64,000 nt of DNA from Planctomycetota bacterium (GTDB taxonomy: Bacteria; Planctomycetota; B15-G4; SIAN01). Location: positions 124,001-188,000 of the forward strand of contig JAEUIC010000018.1 of NCBI GenBank assembly GCA_016795285.1, read 5' to 3'. Position 1 is the first letter of the stretch, and every line of letters begins with the position of its first letter. The notes below the pieces were generated by a model. It ran no database searches. It saw only the letters and a list, made by a program, of their open reading frames with translations, and was not told the DNA's origin. The translations under genes and the position numbers were made by a program. This document shows, piece after piece, positions 17,626 to 25,300 of this stretch.

Positions 17626-17837
17626 GGTTCTGGTGGAGCTCCGAGCGGTGTTGAGGGGGCGCGAGGGTAGCAGGCGGCCGCTTCAGCACGGCGGTTCCGG
17701 CCCGAAGTTGCTTGGACGCAGCCCGCCGCTGACCGTCCGCGCCCTGGGGGCGAGGAGGTGGCGCTGTCGCGTGGTCGCGGGGGCCGTCGCGCCGGCCGTG
17801 AGAGAACCTAGCTCCGTTGCCGGTGATGGGTCGCGCC
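17626..17837. other. Left part of a divergent intergenic region, no gene found
   Basis: This stretch precedes the lipoprotein gene on the minus strand. I see GC-rich inverted segments, including a CGCCGGCCGTGAGAG stretch, but no convincing promoter for the lipoprotein and no reading frame with protein-like composition. Confidence 0.35.
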
Positions 17838-17865
17838 TTGACGACCGTCCTGGGCGAGCTACCTT
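17838..17865 (+). promoter_or_regulatory. Candidate sigma-70-type promoter for the RHH-sat-cysC genes
   Basis: TTGACG at 17838-17843 and TACCTT at 17860-17865 are separated by 16 nt. Transcription would begin near 17872, giving a leader of about 88 nt before the ATG at 17960. A similar pair (TTGAGT, 16 nt, TACCAT) precedes the ferredoxin gene on the other strand, which adds some support. Confidence 0.5.
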
Positions 17866-17879
17866 TTCCGCCTCCAATG

Positions 17880-17911
17880 GGAGTGCGATCGGAGTGCGAT
17901 TGGAGTGCGCT
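17880..17911 (+). repeat. Three 11-bp direct repeats, candidate operator
   Basis: GGAGTGCGAT occurs at 17880-17889 and 17891-17900, and GGAGTGCGCT at 17902-17911, an exact 11-bp period. The repeats start about 8 nt past the predicted transcription start of the promoter at 17838-17865. Tandem direct repeats near one helical turn apart are a common operator form for ribbon-helix-helix repressors, and the first gene downstream encodes such a protein. Autoregulation is inference. Confidence 0.5.
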
Positions 17912-17959
17912 GGCACTGGGCCGGCCGCCGCGCGCTCCGCTCCTTCGATCGAGGGCGCG

Positions 17960-18199
17960 ATGCGCGAGAGCAAGGTCACGGTCAAGATCCCGCGGCCGCT
18001 CTACCGCAAGATCCAGCTCGTCATCGAGAACTCGGGCTTCTCGTCGCCGACCGACTTCGTCGTCTTCGTCCTGCGCGACCTCCTCGGCGAGGCGGAGCGC
18101 AAGGCGGTCGAGGCGCCGGTCGCGGAGGCGGTGGAGGACTTCTCCTCGCAGGACCTCGAGGCCGTCAAGAACAAGCTGAAGAACTTGGGGTACCTGTGA
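17960..18199 (+). CDS. Small ribbon-helix-helix-like protein with C-terminal LGYL motif
   Basis: A 79-residue protein. Residues about 4-40 fit a ribbon-helix-helix fold: strand KVTVKIPRPLYRKIQ, turn, then helix FSSPTDFVVFVLRDLLGEA. A Glu/Ala-rich linker leads to a terminal helix ending KNKLKNLGYL with Tyr and Leu as the last residues. The ATG at 17960 is preceded by GAGGG. It is the first gene after the candidate promoter and 115 nt ahead of sat. The RHH part suggests a DNA-binding dimer, possibly acting on the repeats at 17880-17911. The conserved LGY tail suggests a docking element shared with the other such proteins in the window. Function is inferred, not known. Confidence 0.7.
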   Translation: MRESKVTVKIPRPLYRKIQLVIENSGFSSPTDFVVFVLRDLLGEAERKAVEAPVAEAVEDFSSQDLEAVKNKLKNLGYL

Positions 18200-18237
18200 C
18201 GCGCCCGTCGGCGTGCGCCGCGCCGCCGCGGCCGCCC

Positions 18238-18300
18238 GCAACCGCACGATTCCCGCAACCGCAACGATTCCTGCAACCGCAACGATTCCCGAAACCGCAA
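18238..18300 (+). repeat. 18-bp tandem repeats upstream of sat
   Basis: GCAACCGCAACGATTCC-type units lie at 18238-18254 (one base short), 18255-18272 and 18273-18290, followed by a partial unit GAAACCGCAAC. They occupy the gap between the RHH gene and the sat ribosome-binding site. Being in frame with sat and a multiple of 3, they could be read as an N-terminal extension, but AGAGGA at 18304-18309 favours the start at 18315. Confidence 0.7.
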
Positions 18301-18314
18301 CACAGAGGACTTCG

Positions 18315-19469
18315 ATGATCGCTCCGCATGGTGGTCGACTGGTCAACCGGATGGTCGAGGGCGGCGAGCGCGATCGCCTGCTCGCTTCGGCGCCGAAGCT
18401 GCCGAAGGTGGTCCTGAATGCGCGCGAGATGGCCGACGTCGACATGATCGCCGTCGGAGCGATGAGCCCGCTGCAGGGCTTCATGAGCAAGGCGGACTAC
18501 GACGCCGTGCTCGCCACGCGCCGCCTGAACAACGGCCTGCCGTGGACCATCCCGATCGTGCTGGCGGTGAAGCCCGGCAGCAGCGCCGAGTCCTACAAGG
18601 AAGGCGGCGACGTCGCGCTCGAGACGCAGGACGGCCAGCTGCTCGCCATCCTCCACGTCGACTCGAAGTGGAAGATGGACAAGGGCGACGAGGCCCGCAA
18701 AGTCCTGCGCACCGACGACAAGGCGCACCCGGGCGTCGGCTACCTCGACTCGATCGGCGACACCTACCTCGGCGGCACGCTCTCGGTCGTCAATCGCCTG
18801 AAGTACGACAAGTACAACAACCGCCGCCTCGACCCGGTCGAGACGCGCACTCTCTTCAAGGCGAAGGGCTGGAACACCATCGCCGCCTTCCAGACGCGCA
18901 ACCCGATCCACCGCGCGCACGAGTACCTGACCAAGGTCGCGCTCGAGATGGTGGACGGCCTCATGCTCCACCCGCTGATGGGGGAGACGAAGAGCGATGA
19001 CGTCCCGGCCGACGTCCGCATGCAGTGCTACGAGGCGCTGCTGGCCGGCTACTACCCGAAGGAGCGCACCGCGCTGGTCGTCTACCCGCAGGCGATGCGC
19101 TACGGCGGCCCGAGCGAGGCGGTCCTCCACGCGATCTGCCGCAAGAACTACGGCGTGACCCACTTCCTGGTCGGCCGCGACCACGCGGGCGTCGGCAACT
19201 ACTACGGCAGCTACGACGCGCAGAAGATCTTCGACGAGTACACGCCGGCCGAGCTCGGCATCAACCTCATGAAGTTCGAGAACTCGTTCTGGTGCAAGCG
19301 CACCAACGGCATGGCGTCGACCAAGTCGAGCCCGGCGACCCCCGAGGAGCGCGTCAACCTCTCCGGCACGCAGGTGCGCGAGATGCTGCGCGCCGGCCAG
19401 ATGCCGCCGGTCGAGTTCACGCGTCCCGAGATCGCCCAGATCCTCATCAACGCCATGAAGGCCAAGTGA
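18315..19469 (+). CDS. sat: Sulfate adenylyltransferase (ATP sulfurylase)
   Basis: A 384-residue enzyme of the Sat/MET3 homo-oligomeric type, which makes adenosine 5'-phosphosulfate from ATP and sulfate. Family marks are the nucleotide-binding [13 protein letters not shown] (from residue 193), [26 protein letters not shown], and the C-terminal [15 protein letters not shown]. The ATG at 18315 has AGAGGA 6 bases upstream. The length matches the family without the fused kinase domain. cysC follows after a 14-nt gap, so the two make PAPS together. The clustering with a sulfotransferase locus and no visible APS/PAPS reductase in the window suggests PAPS production for sulfation rather than cysteine synthesis; that is inference. 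Confidence 0.95.
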   Translation: MIAPHGGRLVNRMVEGGERDRLLASAPKLPKVVLNAREMADVDMIAVGAMSPLQGFMSKADYDAVLATRRLNNGLPWTIPIVLAVKPGSSAESYKEGGDVALETQDGQLLAILHVDSKWKMDKGDEARKVLRTDDKAHPGVGYLDSIGDTYLGGTLSVVNRLKYDKYNNRRLDPVETRTLFKAKGWNTIAAFQTRNPIHRAHEYLTKVALEMVDGLMLHPLMGETKSDDVPADVRMQCYEALLAGYYPKERTALVVYPQAMRYGGPSEAVLHAICRKNYGVTHFLVGRDHAGVGNYYGSYDAQKIFDEYTPAELGINLMKFENSFWCKRTNGMASTKSSPATPEERVNLSGTQVREMLRAGQMPPVEFTRPEIAQILINAMKAK

Positions 19470-19483
19470 AAGGAACGTCACCG

Positions 19484-20083
19484 ATGGAAGGCTTCACGCT
19501 CTGGTTCACCGGGCTCTCGGGCTCCGGCAAGTCGACGCTCGCGGAACGGATCAAGAACGAGCTGATCGAGCGCGGCATGAAGGTCGAGCTGCTCGACGGC
19601 GACGAGTTCCGCACGACGCTCAGCAAGGGGCTCGGCTTCAGCAAGGAAGACCGCGACACCAACATCCGCCGCATCGGCTACGTGGCGAAGCTCCTCTCGC
19701 GCAACGGCGTGGTGGCGATCACCGCCGCGATCTCGCCCTACCGCGACACGCGCAACGAGCAGCGCCAGAAGATCGGGCGCTTCTTCGAGGTCTACACCGA
19801 GTGCGACCTCGACACCCTCGAGGCGCGCGACGTGAAGGGGCTCTACAAGAAGGCGCGCGCCGGGCAGATCAAGAACTTCACCGGCGTCGACGATCCCTAC
19901 GAGCCGCCGACCTCCCCCGAGGTGCACTGCAACACCGCCAAGGAGGAGCAGGACGTCTGCTTCGACAAGATCCTCGCGGCGCTCGAGGAGCGCGGCTGGA
20001 TCGCCAAGGCGGCCGGCGACGGCATCGACCAGGCGGCCGAGGCCGCCGCGATGCGCTCGCTGAAGGCGAAGGGGTTCATCTGA
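19484..20083 (+). CDS. cysC: Adenylylsulfate kinase
   Basis: A 199-residue kinase that phosphorylates APS to PAPS. The P-loop is GLSGSGKST at residues 10-18, followed by LLDGDEFR, the conserved [17 protein letters not shown] segment, [12 protein letters not shown], and the lid-like [18 protein letters not shown]. The ATG at 19484 follows AAAGGA. A C-terminal extension of about 20 residues ([20 protein letters not shown]) is beyond the usual kinase end; its LKAKGF resembles the LKxLGY tails seen on neighbours. It is co-directional with sat and the phosphodiesterase genes. Confidence 0.95.
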   Translation: MEGFTLWFTGLSGSGKSTLAERIKNELIERGMKVELLDGDEFRTTLSKGLGFSKEDRDTNIRRIGYVAKLLSRNGVVAITAAISPYRDTRNEQRQKIGRFFEVYTECDLDTLEARDVKGLYKKARAGQIKNFTGVDDPYEPPTSPEVHCNTAKEEQDVCFDKILAALEERGWIAKAAGDGIDQAAEAAAMRSLKAKGFI

Positions 20084-20174
20084 CCTTCGCTGCCGGGTGC
20101 GCTCCCGGCGTGGATGGCGGGACGGCAGCTCCGTCCAACCGTCCGCGCCGGTGAGCGCCCCTGGAGTCGCGACG

Positions 20175-20525
20175 ATGTCCGCCCCCCTGTCCCGGCGCGC
20201 CCGCCTCGTCGCACTCGTCGTCTGCGGATTGCCGCGGTTCGCGCTGCTGTTGCTGCTGCTCGCCCCGCCCGCGAGCGGCTACATCGGGCCGGGCAGCGTG
20301 CTGCGTTCGCCGAGCGCGCTCGACGGCGTGGCAGGCTGCGCTCGGGTCGCGGCCGCGTGCCTGGTCGTGCTCGCGCCGCTCGCGTTGCTGCTCGGTCCCG
20401 CCTGGATCGCCTGGTACGCGCGGTCGCTGGCGCCGCGCCGCCGCGCGCGGCGGCTCACGTTGGTCGTCGGGTCGACTTTTCCCGATCCGCTGGCCGGTCG
20501 TCGATCGCGTGCGAAGTTGGCGTGA
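20175..20525 (+). CDS. Small membrane protein carrying the YIGPG motif
   Basis: A 116-residue protein with an N-terminal signal-like segment (FALLLLLLAPPASG), then YIGPGS, then a second hydrophobic segment (VAAACLVVLAPLALLLGPAWIAWYA) and a short basic tail. The same order, signal then AYIGPGA then transmembrane helix then basic cytoplasmic-type loop, begins the next protein at 20623. It therefore looks like a free-standing or truncated copy of that N-terminal module. The ATG at 20175 is the best start, with GAGTCGCGACG before it; an upstream in-frame start at 20097 would add an unsupported basic leader. Function unknown. Confidence 0.5.
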   Translation: MSAPLSRRARLVALVVCGLPRFALLLLLLAPPASGYIGPGSVLRSPSALDGVAGCARVAAACLVVLAPLALLLGPAWIAWYARSLAPRRRARRLTLVVGSTFPDPLAGRRSRAKLA

Positions 20526-20622
20526 GGGGGGCGAGGGCGCCTCAAGGTCGGGGGCTATACCTGTCGTACCTTTCGTGATCGCCGCGACGCCTGCCGCGCC
20601 GCTGCACCGGTTCGAGGTCTGC

Positions 20623-22818
20623 ATGCTGCGACAGCTGAAGCCACGGGTCCTCCTCGCCGCGCTCTTCGCGCTGGTCCTCTTCGGGCCGGCCGAGGCGCAC
20701 GCCTACATCGGCCCGGGCGCGGGCGTCGCGGCCGCCGGCACGATCTTCGTGCTGATCGGCGCCTTCTTCGCCGCCTTCGCCGCGCTGATCGCCATGCCGA
20801 TCCGCATGGTGATCCGCTGGTGCAAGACGCGCGGCCAGCGCAGCCGCGCCAAGGCGAAGCGGGTCGTCATCGTCGGCATGGACGGGATGGACCCCGAGCT
20901 CGCCGCGCGCTGGATGGCCGAGGGGAAGCTGCCGAACCTGAAGAGCCTCGCCGATGCCGGCGTCTTCTGCCCGCTCGAGACCGCCACGCCGTCGATGTCG
21001 CCGGTCGCCTGGTCGAGCTTCATGACCGGCGTCGATCCCGGCAAGCACGGCATCTTCGACTTCATCACGCGCGACCCGTGCAACTACATGCCGATGCTGT
21101 CGTCGGCCAAGATCGGCGAGAGCGAGACCACCTTCGGCTTCGGCAAGTTCAAGCTGACCTTCCACAAGTCGTTCTATCGGATGCTGCGGCGCAGCCAGCC
21201 GTTCTGGAAGATCCTCGGCGAGAACTGGGTGAACAGCAGCATCCAGCGCGTGCCGATCACCTTCCCGCCCGAGAAGTTCAAGAACGGCGTGCTCCTCTCC
21301 GGCATGTGCGTGCCCGACCTGAAGGGCAGCCAGGGCAGCTTCTCGTTCTTCACCACCAAGCTGCGCGGCCGCATCCAGGACGAGACGGCCGGCATGGGCG
21401 CCGAGAACGCCGGCGGCACCGAGACCGAGGTGAAGCGGGTCGGCAACGTCATCGAGGCGCTGCTCGAAGGGCCGACGATGGGGGGCAAGAAGCTCACCGC
21501 CCCCTTCAAGCTCACGCTCGGCGCCGGCAAGCACGGCGCGAAGGGCGGTCGCATCGAGGTCGGCAAGGAGTCCGCCGACCTCGAGGTGGGCGAGTACTCG
21601 CCCTGGCTCAAGATCGAGTTCGAGGGGGCGCAAGGGATCGCGCGCTTCTACCTGCAGAAGCTCGAGCCCGACGTCGAGCTCTACGTCACGCCGATCCACA
21701 TCGACCCGGCCAAGCCGATCTTCCCGATCAGCGAGCCGGAGGTGTACTCGGTCTACCTCGCCAAGATGATCGGCCCGTTCGGCACGCTCGGCCTCGCCGA
21801 GGACACCTGGGCGCTGAACGAGCGGCGCATCGACGAGGCGGCGTTCCTGAAGCAGGCCTACCTCTACGGCGAGGAGCGCGAGGCGATGCTGTGGGACGCC
21901 ATCGCCAAGACCAAGCGCGGCTTCATCACGACGGTCTTCGACACGACCGACCGCATCCAGCACATGTTCTTCCGCTACCTCGACCCGACCCATCCGGCGA
22001 ACGCGGGCAAGGACGTCGTGCAGCACAAGGGCGCGGTCGAGGACGTCTACCGCTGGTGCGACGACCTCGTCGGCCGCGTGCGCGCGAAGATCGACGACCC
22101 CGACACCGTCTTCGTGGTCATGTCGGACCACGGCTTCAAGCAGTTCCAGCGCGGCGTCAACCTGAACGCGTGGCTGCGCGACGAGGGCTACCTTGTCCTG
22201 AAGGACGGCAAGCGGACCGGCGGCGACTGGTTCGAGGGGGTCGACTGGAGCAAGACCAAGGCCTTCTCGATGGGCCTCACCGGCATCTTCATCAACCGCA
22301 AGGGACGCGAGGCGAAGGGGATCGTCGCCGACGGCGAGGAGCTCCACCGCCTGAAGAACGAGATCGCCGACAAGCTGCGCAAGCTGCTCGACGCCGAGCG
22401 CGGCGGCGTGCGCGCGATCCGCGAGGTGTTCGACACGCAGGCGAGCTTCAAGGGGCCCTACAGCTACGAGGCGCCCGACCTGCTGATCGGCTACGACGCC
22501 GGCTACCGCCATTCCTGGGACTGCGCGGTCGGGTGCACCAGCGAGAAGGTCTTCAGCGACAACACGAAGAGCTGGAGCGGCGACCACTGCATGGACCCGC
22601 GCATCGTGCCGGGCGTCTTCTTCTGCAACCGCAAGATCAACCGCACGACACCCAACATCCTCGACCTCGCGCCGACGGTCCTCGATCTCTTCGGCGTGGC
22701 GGCACCGCCCTACATGCAGGGCGGGCCGCTCTTCGGCGAGCGTCGCGCGCCCGCCGGCCCGACCGCGGGCGCCGCCCCGAAGAGCCGCGAGCCGGCCTCG
22801 CAGCCGGCCGCGCGCTGA
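20623..22818 (+). CDS. Membrane-anchored alkaline-phosphatase-superfamily phosphodiesterase
   Basis: A 731-residue protein: signal peptide (VLLAALFALVLFGPAEAHA), AYIGPGAG, a transmembrane helix (TIFVLIGAFFAAFAALIAMPI), then the AP-superfamily catalytic domain. Core motifs: VVIVGMDGMDPELA, MSPVAWSSFMTGVDPGKHG (Ser126 as likely nucleophile), TTDRIQHMFFRYLDP, VMSDHGFKQF and SGDHCMDPRIVPG. The insert at about residues 170-330 is beta-rich and differs from that of the first paralogue. The start ATG at 20623 is preceded by CGAGG. The C-terminus is a Pro/Ala-rich tail. It lies 16 nt ahead of the third paralogue. The substrate is unknown; phosphodiester cleavage is expected from the family. Confidence 0.85.
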   Translation: MLRQLKPRVLLAALFALVLFGPAEAHAYIGPGAGVAAAGTIFVLIGAFFAAFAALIAMPIRMVIRWCKTRGQRSRAKAKRVVIVGMDGMDPELAARWMAEGKLPNLKSLADAGVFCPLETATPSMSPVAWSSFMTGVDPGKHGIFDFITRDPCNYMPMLSSAKIGESETTFGFGKFKLTFHKSFYRMLRRSQPFWKILGENWVNSSIQRVPITFPPEKFKNGVLLSGMCVPDLKGSQGSFSFFTTKLRGRIQDETAGMGAENAGGTETEVKRVGNVIEALLEGPTMGGKKLTAPFKLTLGAGKHGAKGGRIEVGKESADLEVGEYSPWLKIEFEGAQGIARFYLQKLEPDVELYVTPIHIDPAKPIFPISEPEVYSVYLAKMIGPFGTLGLAEDTWALNERRIDEAAFLKQAYLYGEEREAMLWDAIAKTKRGFITTVFDTTDRIQHMFFRYLDPTHPANAGKDVVQHKGAVEDVYRWCDDLVGRVRAKIDDPDTVFVVMSDHGFKQFQRGVNLNAWLRDEGYLVLKDGKRTGGDWFEGVDWSKTKAFSMGLTGIFINRKGREAKGIVADGEELHRLKNEIADKLRKLLDAERGGVRAIREVFDTQASFKGPYSYEAPDLLIGYDAGYRHSWDCAVGCTSEKVFSDNTKSWSGDHCMDPRIVPGVFFCNRKINRTTPNILDLAPTVLDLFGVAAPPYMQGGPLFGERRAPAGPTAGAAPKSREPASQPAAR

Positions 22819-22834
22819 GCGAAAGGACGACCCC

Positions 22835-24862
22835 GTGATCTCGCATCGCCACCGAACCCCCGTCGCCGCGCTGCTGCTCGGCGCGCTCGCGCTCGCCGCC
22901 CCCTCGTGCGGCGAGCCGTTCCGCCACGTCGGCAAGAAGCTCGTCGTGCTCGGCATCGACGGCATGGATCCGAACCTGCTGCGCGAGTACATGGACGCCG
23001 GCCTGCTGCCGAACTTCAAGGCGCTCGCCGACGCCGGCACCTTCGTGCCGCTCGGCACCAGCAACCCGCCGCAGTCGCCGGTCGCCTGGTCGAACTTCAT
23101 CACCGGCATGGATCCGGGCGGCCACGGCGTCTACGACTTCCTGCATCGCGACCCGGCGACGTACCTGCCGGTCAGCTCGACGGTGATCAGCGAGGGGGAG
23201 CCGACCGTCTTCGAGCTCTACTCCGACTGGAAGCTCGAGATCCCGCCCGACTCGCGCGCCGTCCGGCAGGGGCGCGCCTTCTGGGACCTGCTCGGCGAGG
23301 CGGGCGTGCGCTGCGACGTCTACCGCATCCCGGCCGCCTATCCGATCCAGCCGAGCGAGCAGCTCACGCTCTCCGACATGGGCACGCCCGACCTGCAGGG
23401 CGGCATCGACGGCATGTACGCCTACTACACGAGCGACGTGCCCGACAACTTCGACAAGGTGCACGGCGGCGTCTGGAAGCAGGTCAAGCTCGCGAAGGGG
23501 CGCGCCGAGGCGAATCTCTACGGACCGCCGAGCCAGTACAAGCTGCCGCCGCCGGGCAAGCACGAGGTGCCGAAGGGCGAGCGCCCGTTCACGATCTTCG
23601 TCGACCCGACCGAGGACGTGGTGCACATCGCCATCGAGGAGGGCGATGCCTGCGTGCTGGAGAAGGGGCAGTGGAGCGAGTGGCTGCGCTGCTCGTTCGA
23701 GTACGACACGCCGCTGCCGGGCTACTCCGAGACGATGGGCGGCATGGTGAAGTTCTACGTGCAGCAGGTGCGCCCGAACCTGCGCCTCTACTGCTCGCCG
23801 GTCAACATCGACCCGCGCGAGCCGTCGATGCCGATCTCCTCGCCCGACGATGACGCCGTGATCGAGCTCGCCGAGTCGATCGGCCCGTTCTACACGCAGG
23901 GGCTCGCCGAGGAGACCAAGGCGCTGCAGGAGGGCTCGATCGACGACGGCGAGTTCCTCTCGCAGTGCGACGACATCCACCACGAGCGCATGCGCATGCT
24001 CGACCATGCGCTCGCCCGCTTCGACGACGGGCTGCTCTTCTTCTACTTCAGCACGATCGACCTGCGCAGCCACATGATGTGGCGCCACATCGAGGCGGGC
24101 CATCCGGCGCGCGACGAGAAGCTCGCCGCGGAGTACGCCCGCTCGATCGAGGAGAGCTACGTGCTGATGGACCGCGCGCTCGGCCATCTGCGCGAGAAGA
24201 TCGGCCTCGAGACGCCGCTGATCATCCTCTCGGACCACGGCTTCTCGCCCTTCACGCGGCGCGTCAACTTGAACAACTGGCTGCTGAAGGAGGGCTACCT
24301 CGTCCTCACCGACAAGGCGGCCGCCGACCCGAAGGGGGTCTACTCGCTCGCCGAGGGGGGCGGCGTCGATCGCGCGAAGACGCGCGCCTACGCCGTCGGC
24401 TTCAACAGCATCTACGTGAACGAGAAGGGGCGCGAGAAGGACGGCATCGTCGAGCCGGCGGCGCGCGCCGCGCTGCAGGACGAGATCCGCGCCAAGTTGC
24501 TGGCGCTGACCGACGACAAGCTCGGCAAGAAGGTGGTGCGCCGCGTCGACCTGCGCGACGAGGTGTACCACGGCGACCAGCTCGGCCACGCGCCCGACCT
24601 CGTGATCGGCTACGACCGCGGCTACGGCGCCTCCGACACCACCGCGCTCGGCCAGGTGCAGCCGAAGGACCCCTTCGTCGAGGACAACAAGGACCTCTGG
24701 AGCGGCAACCACTTGATGGCGCCCGAAGTGGTGCCGGGCATCTTCCTCACCAACCGCAAGATCGACCCGAAGGAGCCGGTGCTCTACGACTTGACGGTCA
24801 CCATGCTCGAGTACTTCGGCGTGCCGAAGCCTCCCGAGATGCGCGGCAAGAGCCTCTACTGA
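22835..24862 (+). CDS. Exported alkaline-phosphatase-superfamily phosphodiesterase
   Basis: A 675-residue paralogue starting at GTG after GAAAGGACG. The N-terminus LLLGALALAAPSCGEPF looks like a signal peptide with a possible lipobox Cys at about residue 28, although APSC is not ideal. Core motifs: VVLGIDGMDPNLL, QSPVAWSNFITGMDPGGHG (Ser81 as likely nucleophile), STIDLRSHMMWRHIE, LSDHGFSPF and SGNHLMAPEVVPG; the last has GNH in place of the GDH of the paralogues. The C-terminus is EYFGVPKPPEMRGKSLY without extension. A hairpin at 24930-24948 and a small RHH gene follow. Function as for the paralogues: hydrolysis of an unknown phosphodiester on the outer face of the membrane. Confidence 0.85.
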   Translation: MISHRHRTPVAALLLGALALAAPSCGEPFRHVGKKLVVLGIDGMDPNLLREYMDAGLLPNFKALADAGTFVPLGTSNPPQSPVAWSNFITGMDPGGHGVYDFLHRDPATYLPVSSTVISEGEPTVFELYSDWKLEIPPDSRAVRQGRAFWDLLGEAGVRCDVYRIPAAYPIQPSEQLTLSDMGTPDLQGGIDGMYAYYTSDVPDNFDKVHGGVWKQVKLAKGRAEANLYGPPSQYKLPPPGKHEVPKGERPFTIFVDPTEDVVHIAIEEGDACVLEKGQWSEWLRCSFEYDTPLPGYSETMGGMVKFYVQQVRPNLRLYCSPVNIDPREPSMPISSPDDDAVIELAESIGPFYTQGLAEETKALQEGSIDDGEFLSQCDDIHHERMRMLDHALARFDDGLLFFYFSTIDLRSHMMWRHIEAGHPARDEKLAAEYARSIEESYVLMDRALGHLREKIGLETPLIILSDHGFSPFTRRVNLNNWLLKEGYLVLTDKAAADPKGVYSLAEGGGVDRAKTRAYAVGFNSIYVNEKGREKDGIVEPAARAALQDEIRAKLLALTDDKLGKKVVRRVDLRDEVYHGDQLGHAPDLVIGYDRGYGASDTTALGQVQPKDPFVEDNKDLWSGNHLMAPEVVPGIFLTNRKIDPKEPVLYDLTVTMLEYFGVPKPPEMRGKSLY

Positions 24863-24929
24863 GCGGCGCCGGCGACGCGAACCGCGCCGCGATCGACGAC
24901 CCGACCCACGACGACACGATCACAGACCC

Positions 24930-24948
24930 GCGCCTGCCCCGCAGGCGC
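24930..24948 (+). other. Perfect 8-bp hairpin between the third phosphodiesterase and the second RHH gene
   Basis: GCGCCTGC at 24930-24937 pairs with GCAGGCGC at 24941-24948 around a CCC loop. It lies 68 nt after a stop and 18 nt before the ATG at 24966. It could end some transcripts or lower expression of the small gene. Confidence 0.45.
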
Positions 24949-24965
24949 TTCCGACGGAGCAACCC

Positions 24966-25166
24966 ATGTTCGGTGGCAACAAGGTCAAGCTCGAGAAGGA
25001 CGTCTTCGAGAAGCTGAAGAAGTTCGCGGCCGCGGCGGGCTACAGCTCGCTCGACGAGTTCGTGAACCACATCCTCGAGCGCGAGCTGCAGTCGATGGAC
25101 ACCGGCGGCAGCGAGGATCCCGAGGCGATGCGCGAGAAGCTGCGAGGCCTCGGCTACATCTCGTGA
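24966..25166 (+). CDS. Second small ribbon-helix-helix-like protein with C-terminal LGYI motif
   Basis: A 66-residue protein: strand NKVKLEKDVFEKLKKF, turn AGYSS, helix LDEFVNHILEREL, then a short Gly/Ser linker and a terminal helix EAMREKLRGLGYIS. The layout is the same as in the 79-residue protein at 17960, and the tail again ends in LGY plus one hydrophobic residue. ACGGAG precedes the start. The charged strand (KVKLEK) is less typical of a DNA-binding RHH than the first protein's, so protein-protein interaction may be its main role. It sits between the phosphodiesterase genes and the membrane protein at 25301. Function unknown. Confidence 0.65.
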   Translation: MFGGNKVKLEKDVFEKLKKFAAAAGYSSLDEFVNHILERELQSMDTGGSEDPEAMREKLRGLGYIS

Positions 25167-25300
25167 GCCGCTGAGCGATCGGCGGCCGGGCCGGCGGCGC
25201 GCCGGTCCGGTGCGCGCCGCGCCGGCAGATCAAGGCGCCCGTCGCCCGCCCCCTCCGCGGGGGCGCGCGGCGACTCGGGCCCGCGGAGCAGGGAGCGACG

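Noticed and set aside
18238..18300. CRISPR or integron-like repeats
   Set aside because: 18-bp tandem units without spacers or recombination sites.
20542..23109. 855-codon minus-strand frame over the second phosphodiesterase
   Set aside because: Composition is typical of antisense third-position GC bias and there are no motifs.
14429..24862. Three arylsulfatases
   Set aside because: The active-site block is SPVAW with Ser, as in type I phosphodiesterases; no C-x-P-x-R is present.
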